From Apostichopus japonicus (Eukaryota > Echinodermata > Holothuroidea > Aspidochirotida > Stichopodidae), in contig NC_092580.1 of NCBI RefSeq assembly GCF_037975245.1, forward strand, positions 14,051,001 to 14,115,000: 64,000 nt of DNA. Direction: 5' to 3'. The translations under genes were made by a program, and so were the position numbers. The notes beneath the pieces are model-generated. The model made no database searches, was not told where the DNA came from, and saw only the letters and a program-made list of their open reading frames with translations. Every line of letters starts with the position of its first letter. Positions within the stretch are counted from its first letter, which is position 1. Below are positions 29,001 through 44,000 of the stretch, in pieces.

Positions 29001-32000
29001 ACCAGCCTGTGTCCATGTTACTGCATGACAAACAAAGCTTGAATTTCCTCATTCTTTGTAAAATGGCTAATTCCTGTCCAAACCTGTCAAATAACTGAAC
29101 AACCACCCTGAGCGTCATGAATGGCATCTGTCGGCGTGCCTTCATAATGAAATGCAGAACAAACTTTTCTAGGAAATACGACTGGAAAATTTGCATAAGC
29201 ATTTGATATTATGCATGTGCAAGCATATTTAAGCTGGGCATATTCCTGCATTAAATAAGTAATAACATAGCAATATTGCACACATAATTCTGTTCATTGA
29301 TTTTCCTTATCTAATTTTGCTTTTCAGTTTATTCATATTTTAATATTCACAAGGTTAAACAAAAAACACATTTTGCACAAATCTTCCCGTATAAGTGCAC
29401 CGAGGGAAAATTTAATCTAGACCAAAAAATAACATAAGTTCCTAGTGCACACTGTACAGTTCAATGTCACAGTCAAGTGGAATTGAATTTTTGGTTCAAA
29501 ACACTAACATCTTCTGATGACCATTAAAGGATATATATACTAGCAAGTTAAAGAGCATGTGCATGTGAAAAAATATATACAAATATAAATTTCATGATAT
29601 GAAATGTCACTCCTAGCACTTCTAGAAACTAAACTGTATATGAAAATGGCAGCTGCAAGACCTATGTTATGTATTGCCCAGTTGGGAAATCCCCCCCCCA
29701 CCCCCTGTACTGTACTCTCTTGTCACTCTTCAAAGCACTTGTACTGACAGTATAAATATCCTGTGTTTCTATCAGATAAAGGTAAGGAACTGTGTGTACT
29801 GGAAGTAGGAGTGCTTTGAAGCATGATATTGGAGGACAGTATAGAGTGGTATTAGCATTATATCTATCCTAACTGACTGGGGTGGGGCGTATGTATCGGG
29901 TTTTCATGGTTTGTCTCTCCGTTAGTTTAGTTTCACTTCGCACTATACATAATATGATTTGAAACCGAAATGTGAGAGCTTCCCAGAACGCTTGGAAAAA
30001 AAAAACATTCCTCTTTCACTTCCGTAAAAAGGCTATTACAGAAGTAAATTTCAACCCTGGATTTTGCTTTGGATATAAATTGATAAGGTCTTGGGTAACT
30101 TATGCCTGATGGGAAATTGGATATATGATATGAGAAGTGAAGAGAATGGTATTAGATTATTAGAAAACGTTTATATATAGAAGTAGGAATTGGTCAGTAT
30201 ATAAAATAACATACCATACTGACGGCGTACACGCATGACTGAACATTTATTGGTGTTTCATTTTCTTATGTATCAGATTATTGTGTCGGTTAACAGGTTA
30301 GATATTAAACGGGTTCCCTGTTTAATGTGTAGATTCTCTGGAGATGTACTTGACAGGCGCCCTCTCAACCTTCTGTTCCTGACCAAGGTCCTGGCCTCCT
30401 TTTGAAAAATTATGAAGTATTACACTGCCATCACTGAGAAAAAAACACAAAAAAAAACAAACAGGATAGATTTGTTTTTATAAGATAATCATACAAAGTT
30501 ATGGTCAGTATTGTCACCATAACTCTGTTGCAGGTTAATATTTATGAAAATGACTTGGAAATATGGTTTAAAAAAATATACTTTTATCTCTAACCTAATA
30601 TTGATAGTGGTAGCATGGTTCCTCTGGTCCTTTTGGCAATAACTATATCAAAACAAATGTACTAAAAAATGTTCTCTTGCAGACGTCACTAAAAAAATAT
30701 TAAACAGAATCACGAGAAAAATTCCTGTATGTTTACCATATCGTGTAGGTGACAGGTTCTGACTCGGGAGGAATCATTGTTATCACCTCTAAATCGCACT
30801 TGGTTTTAATAAGACGTCATGCAGACCCCTAAATTCACTGTCATTTTGATAAGATGTCTCACCTAAGATGGGAATAAATGGAACTGGCCAGAAAAATGTT
30901 GTTTTTAACCTACTTTTTTCTTGTTTTCTGTTGAGTGGTTTGTAGACTCATACTTGATCAGTTGCCATAGCCAATTCTGTTTTATAGACACCTTAATTTT
31001 CTCTTGTGTCACTAAAAGAATTCACCAATATCACTGTATTTTGAATAATTTTTTAATAATTAAGTGGTCATCAATATTAAGGGTGGTCATTTTATTTTTT
31101 AGCTGGCAAATTTTATGTTCATTTCTGTTTATCAAGGTTGGTGTAGCTCTATGTATTGCATGACATAGTTGCTCAGATTATTAGAGTGCTTGCTATTAGG
31201 CTGCTTGCAATGTTCACATTTTTTAAAATTATGTTTCACATCAGTTTAACAATGAATCGTTAGCTTTTCAATTTTGAATAAAATATGTGCCTGTTTGTTT
31301 CTAGCTCTCCCTAAGAATTGCAAATTCTACAAGGTAGTAAAGTTTATTTCTTGTTTGCTAGTTGAGTGATAATCCATAGCAAGTTTTCATTATCATGGCA
31401 AGGCTCAGTTCTAAGGAGGGGAGTGTTGGGGGGGGAGGGGTTTGAGGGGTGGTTGTACAACCACCTTTTTCAACCCCCTCCCCTCACAAATGTTAAAGTA
31501 CAGGTACTTTAATATTAGCACAACCTTGCTTATAGACCTAATTGTGCCAACTTTATAGCTTAAATATGCCATGGGATGAACCATTTCACATATAGTTTTA
31601 GATCTTTCTGAGAATGGAGATTGTGAGGGGAGGGGGGGGGGAGGAGGGAGATGTCAATGTTGTTAGTGTAGTGTTTAATCTTAAAAGATTAGCTGTTCAT
31701 TAAAGGCATGCAAGTCTTTTACAGAGAGAGTTTCCTTTTGTAGTCTTTGATAACGTTGGTTGAAATAATTAAAAAAATATAGAATAAAAAAGCATTTTGC
31801 CACCCTCCCCCCTCTCCTCACCCGCTCTCCAATATGATTGGCATACTGTGTTTATAAATCCTGATATTAAAACGTCTTCTGATTATTGAAGAAGCATGAC
31901 GCAGAAGAGAAGGATCCCCCGATTTTGTTGATGTCGGTCTGCAAATCCGGATACAGAAAATTTGGCAATGAAACAGTTAGGAGTATCACTTTTATAAAAT

Positions 32001-35000
32001 TTTATTTCAATCCGTCGTCAGGTGTTGCTCTGAAAAGATTTCCATTTGTGGATATTTTCCTGTACCGATGAAATCCGACTTTACTTTTTCCACGGTTTCT
32101 TACAGAAGTCATCTCGCAGGATCTCCGATATTCCAGCGGTGTACAACATTCACTTCCATCTACTCCACTTTGCGTGTGGAGTTCAAGGCATCGCCGAGGT
32201 GTACTTCAGTCTCTACGATGCAAAGGAGAAGAAATTTATCAGGTAAGCGTGTCGGGTGGATTAAACAAAATCAAAATAGATAGTAATATATAAAGGGTGT
32301 GTGGAGGTAATACATTTACAAAAAAATTAAGTGTAAAAAAACATACCTGCAGTCACACCAATCTCATGTGTGTCTTGCTCCTTCTCATTTGGTAACACTA
32401 CTGATATTGAAGCATTCTATGTCCTCCCAACCCCCACCCCCCACCCCTCCCCCACCTCTCAATATGGAGTAATGTATATTAAAGCAGTGTTCATGTCTCC
32501 TTTTTTTCTTTTCCCCTCCATAGTGAGCGGTTTCTATGTCGATTTAACGCTCATGGGACCCCCCTGGACCCGGAGCTTATTGGCAACATCATGGCAGTCT
32601 TTACTGTGAGTGTGATATATAGTACACTTAAGGAAAAAACAGCAGTACTGAAGAAGGAATAAACTTGAAAAGGATAGTCCAGAAGAAATGAGAATTATGT
32701 TAGACAGATGAAAAGAAAGAGAAACAGATTCTAAACATCCTGCTGAAAATTTGCATCATAATAATAATAATAATAATACTAATAATGTTCGATTTATATA
32801 GCGCTTTACAGATGTTATATTACTCCTGGTCAATGATAATCTGTCCCCAGAGACAATCCCTCTAGACTGATTGCAGTTATATACTGTTACCAATGACAAG
32901 TTACCTTACAAGGTTACCATTTAACCCCTGAGTGGAGAGAGACAATTGCGATAAAGCATCTTGCCCAAGGACACAACATAATGAACTAGGCAGGAATCGA
33001 ACCAGCCATCCTTGGATCACAAGTTCGACAGCCTTAGCCAATTGGCCACCACTCTATGAATTTTAATTTCTATGTACCATTTTGGAGATAACAACATTTG
33101 AAGTTGACAACTTCTGCAGCAGAAGTGAACTTGAAGCAAACAGACCTGTGATGTCATAGAAGCACACTGAGTTTTTTGTCTTTTTTAAATATATTTGTTT
33201 TTGTATAACATGTACCTAATATATAATATTTTCAAAACTGTGATGCATTCACATACAGATGAACCATGGTCTTGTGGGTATTGATACCTTCGTATTTCAT
33301 CGACCAAAGTAGTTGGAACCCTATCCAATAAGGTCAAAAGCGAAAGTAGAGTAAAAAATACATGCAAAAAAGACATTTTGCCATCAGTCCGCAAACTATG
33401 ACCTTTTCCACCTATTGTCATGAAGTTCACTTTAATATAGTGCAAACAGTAACAATTTCGACTATCCATATCCTGAGAATTCCACGTAGGAAAGTAAAGA
33501 TTGAAATCTCGTCAGGATGCTTTGGAAGTGTTCCTCTTTTATCAGTCTAAAAATGAAGTGTTCTTTGCACTATCATTTTAAGTTAATTTAAATATTCAAG
33601 GCAAAATATAAACACTCGAACAGAAAATGAAATCTTTCTGTCCAGAGTTTTTGAAGCTCTCTACTTTTTCACTTAAATTTGACTTGAACCTGCATTAGGT
33701 TAAATAACTGGTTCACCTATATAACATGAACAGGACAGTGACTCTGAAATGGGCAACTGTGGGACATATCTTCTCACGGTATAAAGCAAACATCATATAC
33801 CCATTTTTTGGAAGTAAACTTGCTCGGGCCTTAGGCAGAAGGCATCAGGTGGGGGATATATAGTTATCCCCCAGGCCTGGGTAAATGTAAACATCTTGCA
33901 TATATTAGAAATGAAAGAAGGGTCCCAGTGACATTGTCCCAAGAGCCTGAATGTCATTCTAGTCTTGTTCAAACTTACTGTTAGGTATACCCAAGTTAAA
34001 TTGGTTACAAGCAAATCACTATCATTTTATGATCCTTCAGCTCAGTATGCCGCTTTAACCTCACAGCAATCATAAGAAGTTAAATGATAATGGAAAACAG
34101 AGAGCGCTGGGCTTGTAACCCTTGTTCTAGCCATATATTTCCTTTGCTCTTTTCCAGCATTCAAGAATGTTTAGTATCCTATACATATGTGTCATACATG
34201 TCAACTCGATTTACGTTTCTTCAAACTGGTGTGAAGCAGGCACGTAGCCAAGGGGGGGGGGGGGGCGAAGGGGGCAGCCGCCCCCTTGAGCATATTTTTA
34301 AAAAAATTTTTTAATGTTTTTATGATATCGCTAGTAATTTCAAAAGAGAAAATGCTAAGATGCAATTTAAAAGGCCTGGGAAGTGCCATTTCCAGCGATC
34401 TGGGAGGCAATTTCAGCCAAAATTTTCTTGTACTTCGCGCCAACCATGGTGGCGCTACGCTTAGATAGTATGAAATGCCGTATCTACGGCTCTGAAAATT
34501 TTTCGACATTTTCAGCCCTCCCTTGGCAAATTTCTGGCTACTCGCCTGGTGTGAAGCATAATAAATATTTGTCAATTGGTATTAAAACTGATCGTCTGGT
34601 AAAACTAAGTCATATTAGTATAAAGGATATGTGATGTGATTATTCTGAACTTTTTGCAGTTTATTCCTAATTGTGTGAATGGAACTTTATCTTCCTTTTT
34701 ATTTTTGGCCCTATAAAGAAAGTTGACCCAATGACGATCAAGTTTGGACCATTGCTGTACTTGTGCCTTTCTTTCAAGTTACAATGTAATATTTTCCATT
34801 TGATGATTTCATAGTGACATTTTGAAATAACTTTATCACTTTTAAGTTTGTGATCTAAGTATTCCTCACTTCTGCCCAGAAAATGTCTTTCTTAACAATG
34901 AATAATTTGGTGACGTGTCTTGGCCATTTGAGAACTTTGTGCAGGCGTATAAACAATGTTAAGTTCATGGTTTCTATTTCATAGCAGATGTTGGATGCTG

Positions 35001-38000
35001 GTAAAATTCTGGGTATGAAAGAATCTCATTTGTATATGTTCATTTTTCAGGATCTTTCACCAGAAGATGTTTCGCGAGACCTCTATCTCACCTGCCATAT
35101 CATTCAACCGGATTTTAAAGAAAAGAAGGGCAATTCTGTGCCGGTGAGAAGACCGTACGGCTGTGGAGGTACGTTGGCAACGGAGGTGCCACTGAAATGA
35201 AATCATGTGCTTTAGCTCGAAGTAGTCATGATAAAGGCAGCTGATCTAGTTTGATATGGAATTGTCCGTCTAGAATTCTCACTTTGGAGTTGTGTAGCTT
35301 TGTTTTACACCAACAGTATCACGTTAGAGAGAGATAGAGAGATAATGTGCAAAGGTTATGTTAATATGATACAGGGATGTAAGTCTTCCGTATGTTTACG
35401 GAAATCCGTTTTTTTTTTTAAAATTCCAATAAAGTTTCCACAAAATTGTACGAATATCTAAGACACAACGCGGCAAAAATGCCTGGCCCGTTGCAGCAAG
35501 CTAACTTCAATTTTCACTCATCGATCAACCAAAATACCATTTCCTGTTACACATCGCATTGCACTGTACAACATTGTGCCATGTGAACATCGTTGCGTAC
35601 GTGCGAACTTCAAATCGCCATAGCTTATTTCTGTCATTGAAAAACCTTGCCTAATTTACATCTTCTTAACTGCTGGTGCTCGACATAAGTTTCGGAATTA
35701 ACGCTTGTGATATTTGTGAGCTGCGGAAATCTACGTGATACGCATATGATAGTCGATATTCGTGATCGCATTCGAATGTGAGACTGTTTTTTAATCCGGA
35801 GTTCATATAACGACAGTGTGTAAGTAGTCAGAACTAGGAGTAGGATGTGTTAGGGCTAATACTTTTGAGCTAGCCTAACATAACGATAGTGTGTAAGTAG
35901 TCAGAGCTAGGAGTAGGATGTGTTAGGACGGCATTCACCCGGGGTCTCCGAATAGTTTTCCGGTTTTTTTTGTGCTGCACTTACATCCCTGATGTGATAC
36001 TAGACTGGTTAATGTAGCGTTGGGATTTTCCATAACGGTACCAAAAACAATTGCAGCAAAGTTGAATTATCAGTTCTTTGCAAAATGATTATTAAATCAA
36101 GGATCCTAACAATAATAAGGTTTGTCAAAAGTCAGGATGAAATTGTTACAAAGTACTGTAAAAACTCTATGATGCGATGTGTAACCTTTTTAGTCACTTT
36201 GTCCTCTTGTGCAGCGAGAGCGCATTAATGTCTCCCCTCCTTGGCCCCAAATCTGATGAAATTCAAGAAAGTAAATCATTTGTACATTCATTGATGATAT
36301 ATTCCCCCTCCCCCACCTTGATGATTTATTTATTTGATGATTTCCTTTATGACTCTCAGTTGAGAACCTTCAAGATCTGTTGAGTAACATTGGAGATGAA
36401 GATAAGAGACACTTCAAGATGAAAATTTGGTGAGTCTGATGAAATGAAACCTCTCCTTGCAAGATTATGTCTGTAAGTTTCTGTGATTCATGAATCTGTA
36501 GTATTCCTGAGATAAACATCTCGCTGGAATGGAAAAAAAAACCTATCCAGTCCGCTTCTAGCTATTTTACGAGTTACCTCCGCCGATTGTCGTTGTGCGT
36601 TATCAATTTAAAAACAGCTCTTTATCAGTCCAAATTTTATGCAATACTTTTTTCTTTTTTCTTCATACTACTGCAATATGGCACAGTTGAACAACTAATA
36701 TGCAGTTCTGGGGCACAACCTAGAAATTGCAAAACTCAAAACACACATTTTGAAATTTTATCCTCGTGGAAATGTTTAATCCTCCAGAATATGTCTTCTG
36801 GACATTGATTATCGGCAGACCCTCGAGTGCTCTCCCCAAATGCAGTTGTTCTTAAAATTATAATTTTTTTTTTAAAGTATAACTTTTTTTAAAGTATATT
36901 AAAGTGTATTTCTTAGTCAGGGATGTGCCCAAGATATCCTGAGTGCCAGGTATACTGATCGCTTTTTGAAGGTGCTCAGATGCCAAATGCTGGCACTAGT
37001 GTAGCTTTTTAAGCACATACACAAGTACTAGTTTTGGTAACAATTTACATTTTAAATTTTTTTTTAGTGAAATATATTACATACCTGGTAAAAGTTATTA
37101 GTTTCAAAGAGATTTTACAAGGGACCGATTGAGAGCAGTAAGTAATGTTTCTCACATGTGTAACTGATGTATGATTTTGGCATAGGCTAGGCCCAGTTTT
37201 ATGTTGAATATATTGTTAGGGAATGTCAGGATTTTAGATGAAAATAGTGCTGGGCGAGATTCATGATTTTTAAGACAGTGCTGGGCGGTAATTTTTAGTG
37301 CTGGGCGGCCCAGCGCCGCCCAGCCTGGGCTCATCCCTGCTTAATATATACTAATCAAACTATAATGTTTTTTTCTTAAAGTATGAGCTATTCTCGACAT
37401 CTCTCTCTTTCCTATCTCACCTCAGTTCCTACCTGGAGGGTGAGTTTCATCAACAACACGACATGATTATAAGGGGTGTTGACAGAGCTTGCAAGCAGAT
37501 ACCAGCAAATATTGGTAGGTATTTCTCTCTCTCTCTTAGTAGTATGTATGTATGTGTATGTTTATATATTAGATCCTCCTGCAAGCAGGAACTCGCGCCG
37601 AAGCCCCATCGGCTTATCAAAGCTGCAAGCTGACCGAAGTCAGTCTCTTACATTCATATTTAACTTCCATGATTATGAATTCTTAATTGTCAACCACTCT
37701 GTAACTGGACGACATGCATTAATCTGGGAGTGACTCGAACCGGGGACCTTATGATTGAAAGGCACAGGCGTTAACCACTGAGCTAACACTCCAGTAGTAA
37801 AAAAAAAATCTATTGTGGCCTCAGTTGACTAAGAGTACCTACAGACGGCCCTTAAAACTGACAGTGAATTATCTTAAATTTGGTAGCTGTTTTTGTGGAA
37901 ACATTCGTCTTAAATTGAAAAATAAAAACTTGTCATGTTTAGAAAGAAGGTTAATTAAATTAAAAGAACAGATGCTATTTTGGTACGTCCCCCAACTTTG

Positions 38001-41000
38001 CAGCTTGTTTGGATATAAATAGTCATGACCTTCATTGGTAGTTTTATGGATTCAACTTTGTGGGTACAAGAACCCTATTTACATGTACACATTTGGAAAG
38101 TGCAAAATACTGAATGTTCTCGTTATTTGTGATGTTGTCAATATGCAGTGTGTTGATTAGAAATACCATGTTCCTAAAATGTATCAATGGAACATTTGCA
38201 GCTTTAATCGTCACAATGACATCATTTAGCTACGCTGTTGCCAAATTCTTACACAACGTATCACCAAAACTTGAAAAACCCTATCTTTGCCATGCAAATT
38301 ATATCTTTGTGATGACAATGTGGTTTTTGCTTCAAAGATGGTAAAGGTTTCCGAGCAGTGTTTTTACTCCTTGCGTAATGTAATCGATGCAGGTTTAGAA
38401 AAGTGACATAAGTTGACAAGAATTGTCAGAATTCAAATGGATTTTATCATCATCTCAAGCATGTGTCTGTTATATATATTGACAGTTTTATAGCCTACTA
38501 GGAACTTTGCCACTTCTTGAAAGTGGCTATCAATTTTCAGCTTTATGACCTATTAAACAAATAATATCAATTGAATGAGCAAACATCTCTTGTGGAAGTC
38601 ATTGGTGCAAAGGTTTCTCAAAAAGGGCTGATAATATAAGCAGAGTAGCTTTCGATCTTCTAAAGGGATATTCAAGTGGCTGTAGATGATTGCTTTATAA
38701 AGCCTACCATAAACCACATCCTCATTGCTTTATAAGCATACCAGAAACCACATCCTCATTGCTTTATAAGCATACCAGAAACCACATCCTCATTGCTTTA
38801 TAAGGCACACCAGAAACCACATCCTTATTGCTTTATAAGCATACCAGAAACCACATCCACACTGCTTTATAAGCATACCATAAACTACATCCTCACTGCT
38901 TTATAAGCATACCATAAACCACATCTTCATTGCTTTATAAGCATACCAGAAACCACATCCTCATTGCTTTATAAGCATACCATAAACTACATCCTCACTG
39001 CTTTATAAGCATACCAGAAACCACATCCTCATTGCTTCATAAGGCACACCAGAAACCACATCCTCATTGCTTTATAAGCATACCAGAAACCACATTCTCA
39101 TTGCTTTATAAGCATACCAGAAACCACATCCTCATTGCTTTATAAGCATACCAGAAACCACATCCTCATTGCTTTATGAGCATACCAGAAACCACATCCT
39201 CATAGCTTTATAAGCATACCAGAAACCACATCCTCATTGCTTTATGAGCATACCAGAAACCACATCCTCATTGTTTTATAAGCATACCAGAAACCACATC
39301 CTCACTGCATTATAAGCATACCAGAAACCACATCCTCATAGCTTTATAAGCATACCAAAAACAACACTCTCATTGCTTTATAAGCATACCAGAAACCACA
39401 TCCTCACTGCTTTATAAGCATACCAGAAACCACATCCTCATTGCTTTATAAGCATACCAGAAACCACATCCTCATTGCTTTATAAGCATACCAGAAACCA
39501 CATTCTCATTGCTTTATAAGCATACCAGAAACCACATCCTCATATCTTTATAAGCATACCAGAAACCACATCCTCATTGCTTTATATGCATACCAGAAAC
39601 CACATCCTCATTGCTTTATAAGCATACCAGAAACCACATCCTCATTGCTTTTTAAGCATACCAGAAACCACATCCTCATTGCTTTATAAGCATACCAGAA
39701 ACCACATCCTCATTGCTTTATAAGCATACCAGAAACCACATCCTCATTGCTTTATAAGCATACCAGAAACTACATCCTCATTGCTTTATAAGCATACCAG
39801 AAACCACATCCTCATTGCTTTATAAGCATACCAGAAACCACATCCTCATTGCTTTATGAGCATACCAGAAACCACATCCTCATAGCTTTATAAGCATACC
39901 AGAAACCACATCCTCATTGCTTTATAAGCATACCAGAAACCACATCCTCATTGTTTTATGAGCATACCAGAAACCACATCCTCATTGCATTATAAGCATA
40001 CCAGAAACCACATCCTCATAGCTTTATAAGCATACCAGAAACAACACTCTCATTGCTTTAGAAGCATACCAGAAACCACAACCTCATAGCATTTGTATGG
40101 CAAAGCTATGAACTTTTTCAATTTTGGTGATACCGATGTGAATGCATCTGTCAAGAGCAGAGTGAACGATGCCATCGCCTAAAATTCAGTGGAAAATTTT
40201 TTTTTTTTTTTTTTTGGTGTGTTTCTTTGTAATATTAAACTCAATCATTTATAGAGGAAAAAAGTATTCCTACTAAATAGCATTGCATTTTGATGAACTT
40301 GTATTAATATAAAGAGAACCTCGACAGGTAAACAATCATTCCAAATGTATCAAGTTTCATCAAGGAAAATAAAACAAAAGATTATAATTTAACAATCATT
40401 TGCCCTTGTGTATATCACAAACCAACTACTGGGGATCTACTGAACGGATTTGATTACCTGAGTCAGGGACAGAGATATTGAGATGAGGCTTTCAACTAGC
40501 AATGTACAGTATTTGTCCTGTCCATGTAAGTGTCACCACATTGTCTGCTACCGGAATATCTCGTTTAATATTGGCGGGCCCCAAGAATCCGGTTGAAACA
40601 AGAACAGAAGTATCGTGGAACCCAACGGTTTCTTGAGAGGAGCGATTTTCGCAGTTGAATTATGCTACAGTATTTTTTTTTTTTGTTTCTCCCTATTTTC
40701 TGACAGGAATTGACTACAAATTGCAGGTGTTGCAGGGTCAGTTTGAGACGCTCATCTTCAACAGGAAGGTCAACAGAGTTAGAAAACTTGGATTTTCGGA
40801 CATCATCAACCCCGGTTAGTGTTCTCGCTTTGTCCCATAACTTGCAAAAGTATGACAGTGATATCTTAAAAAATGATATTTAAAAAATGTTGTACTTTGT
40901 CTTGCAAAATGCAGCAACTTGGGAGCTGTGGTATCCAGGTTGTCATGATGTGCTTGCGGAGGTGATAATGGGGTGAAAAGAATGGAGGGGGGGGGGGGAG

Positions 41001-44000
41001 TGAGGGGAAGGAACAGCTCCAAATTGCAAATGATGCACATTTCCAAGAGTTTATGGTGGGGGGGGGGATTGCAGATAGAGCTGGGGTTCTTGTATATCCT
41101 TTTTGCTCTCCCGTGCTACATTAATGTTTGGCAAAAACAGTTCAGTGATCCTGAATAAAATATTTTCTTTATGTTTTTTTGTATTTTTAAACTCAACTCC
41201 TGAGCAATTTTGTAGCAAATTGGGTGTGTTCGTTCAAGTGCCACCAGTTTAATCGAGTTAGATATTATTCATAACAAAACTTAATAATTCTGATTAAACC
41301 CCTGTGCATTTCCTATACAGATATGTGGTATAAGTATATCGCCAGTGTGTGATTTTGGTAATCATTTCACCTTTTTGAAGTCAAATTCCTGCCTCTTTTT
41401 AAACAAATGATGACAACTGTACCATTTGCTTTTGCAGATGACCAAAGGAATGACCTTTATGTTATTCTGGATTCGGCCAAGTTTGTCTTCAATAACAAGA
41501 AAGCCGTGCAAATCACAGTCTGTGCTGTGGATGGTACCGGACAGGTCTTGGTACGTATCCATTGAAGCGTATTTATGTACTTTCATGTGAAAACTTTGGC
41601 GGCTCATCAATCAAAGTGGCTGGGTTATGAAGTCTAGTTATTAAGAACATCATTTAAGTCAGGGCTGCAGAAGAAAAAGAAAAAAAAGACCAAAAACCAA
41701 AACGGAATCAATATGCCATTTCTGGCTACAGTTAAGGCACCATATACAAAATCAGCTATGCGGAATCCCGCGTGTTCCCCGCTGAACAAAACCCTGCCGT
41801 CCGACTGCTGTGCTCCCGTCTTCCTGCAGTAGGATTAACCCAAAGCAGAGCCCTTCACCACTGCTAAGCCGACCGCGTCCGGCCGCGCAAACAATAGTAC
41901 TTAGTCTCCATTCAAGGAAGTAATGATAGCGTTCGGCTGCGAGCGGATGATCAAATTTTAACAATGGAATCTTTACAGTTAAGTTTCAAGTGACCTCAGA
42001 AGTAGTTGATCGACATTTACCCTCAGAAAAATAACGTTTTTATTCCTACAAACGGTGGAGCAAAATAAGAGTCCAACATAAAATTTTCCATCGAATCATA
42101 TCATTTTTGGACATGCACTGATGCAGCGCAATACACACTATATAATAGTAAACATTTGGCAATATGCCAAATTGACTCCCCCTCGAAACAGTACAGCTGT
42201 TCAGTGTTCCCTATAAGGTGCGGGATTCCCATCAACTGACTCAGTAATCCCGCAAAGAAAACATTTGTCTGCTTGAAATCCCCGCATTTTTTGTTGCATT
42301 CGTGATAAGTTTATACTCAATGCACAACGTAATCACTTGACTGTATAGAAAAAAAAACTCTGAAAATCAGTAAAGAAATTACCAATTGTGTACGAAAAGT
42401 AAGTTGGTACACCTTTCAAATTTTACGAAAGATCGAGCAAAGAACTTTCGAAATATTCACGCGAAACTGGCATATTGTGTTTAATGCAACTAATATCATG
42501 CAAACAATGCTCTGGCACACCCATTTAAGAATAAACAGTAAAATCACATCTGGTGTTAAGCGGGAGGAAAAAAAGTATTTTCTAGAATTTCCAAAAATAC
42601 GGAAAAATAATATCCTACCATAGTTAAGTGTATCGCAAATAGCCTAACCTTCTCGTCGGTTACGGATCTCACATAACTACAAACACACAACTAATTGTAT
42701 TTTGCGAATTTAAAGTTTTCTACAAGAACATGGAAACAATATTAAGCATTTAGTTAATCATGCCAAGTGGCCTAAAGCATGTGATTACAAGGTTTTATTA
42801 AACGTGTAAACGGCACAGCACTAAACGTTAGTAATTTGTCGAAAGTTCCAATGACCGTACAAACATCGTTATCAATACCGGTAAATGCGGGAAAAAGTTG
42901 TATCAGCACAACTTTTTCACTTACCATTCGTAATCGAAGTGCTAGTAGTGTTGGGAAATTTGGCTGGAAAATTGTAAGCTCTTTCGGGATTTCGGTAGTG
43001 AATGTTTGTTTTACTGCACTGATAATAACAATAATACATGTAAAGGCTGAAACAATGTCTTCGAATTTCACATGTATGCAGAAGTGGAAACCTAAAATTA
43101 ATATTTTTTTCGTAGTTACACTGCACGTAAAAACATCACTTCCGATATACGTGGAGAGAAGCCTACTTTTTCACTTGTCATTCAAAATCAACTTCCTGAT
43201 CACGTAGGCCCGCCGCGGTCGGATAAACCTTTGTTCCTTCATTTAAAACGGATTACAAGGTAACATGAAAGGATCACCGTCTGACCGCGGGGGATAAAGC
43301 ACTCGACCATTGTTCACCCAGTGCCTTCCAACCAACAATAGCGTTATTCATGGCAGTTTACAGGGGTCGGATTAAACCCGCGGCGGAACGGGGCACGGGA
43401 TTCCGCATAGCTGATTTTGTATATGGTGCCTAACATGTTCATTAAAACTATATTTCAATGGCAGGTTTTCAAGTGTTGTTTGATTTTAATCTTGTGATGC
43501 CCTCTGATATATATGAAGCTGAAAGAACTAGAATTAGTAGAAGTTGTGAAAAAACTAATGACTGAATGAAGTCTGAATGGAGGAGTTGATTTTGTCATCG
43601 TTTTAGCATATTCAGGGACGTTACAGATAAATAGCTTTAGAGGTGTCCAAGCCAACAAAGAGGTCGTTGTACCGCTCCAATTCAGGACCGTTTGAGGCTT
43701 AATTTTTTTTTTTGGTGGTGTTCCGGGAACCACAACGACAACGAGATACACGAAACAAGCAAATAGTTGGTTTGTATCAATGATTTATTTGTGGTTCTTG
43801 AGTGATTATTCTTTAATAGCTGTTAACGCACATACAGAGGTAGATAGCTCTTGGCCATCTATTTTACAGAACGAGACTTAATCCATTGCCGGAAAAGATG
43901 GCACACTTCACTATCACATGTTCACTTTCTAACGTAGCATCGATTATGATTGCTTATCATTTTGGAAGGTCTTGTGACTCAAACACCCCTGAAAAGGCAA

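Larger units (their letters stand above)
17145..32105 (+). other. Intron (about 15 kb), the largest in the window
   Basis: It begins with the donor minisatellite. Further contents are a 25-bp direct repeat (20001-20055), a 137-bp tandem duplication with G-rich ends (22789-23062), an AT microsatellite (26399-26425), a minus-strand copy of a dispersed repeat (29745-29895), a G/C-rich hairpin (31429-31484) and many poly-G or poly-C tracts. Between about 18100 and 20000, and 23100 and 26300, I see nothing distinct. Two possible small exons were considered and set aside. Confidence 0.65.
32606..35050 (+). other. Intron (2.4 kb) with SINE and hAT-like miniature element
   Basis: Holds a minus-strand SINE (32757-33054) and a 312-bp hAT-like element with a perfect 8-bp target duplication (34237-34548). 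No exon was recognised between them. Confidence 0.7.
37515..40706 (+). other. Intron (3.2 kb) with SINE and 34-bp minisatellite
   Basis: A minus-strand SINE (37571-37791) lies close to the donor, and a 1.4-kb minisatellite (38689-40090) fills the middle. A T20 tract is at about 40198. The remaining sequence has no recognisable content. Confidence 0.7.

Noticed and set aside
31889-31960. Open frame KHDAEEKDPP... upstream of exon 5
   Set aside because: No pyrimidine tract before the possible acceptor, no good donor in frame, and no need for it in the alignment.
34201-34575. Minus-strand ORF of 124 codons
   Set aside because: It spans the hAT-like miniature element and its flanks and has no transposase-like motif.
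38689-40090. CRISPR-like regular direct repeats (also at 17141 and 52930)
   Set aside because: Units follow each other directly without unique spacers, and the context is a eukaryotic intron. These are minisatellites.
42772-43207. Overlapping ORFs of 99 and 123 codons inside the Harbinger-like element
   Set aside because: Neither shows a recognisable nuclease or Myb/MADF domain. They may be remnants, but I cannot support a protein call.
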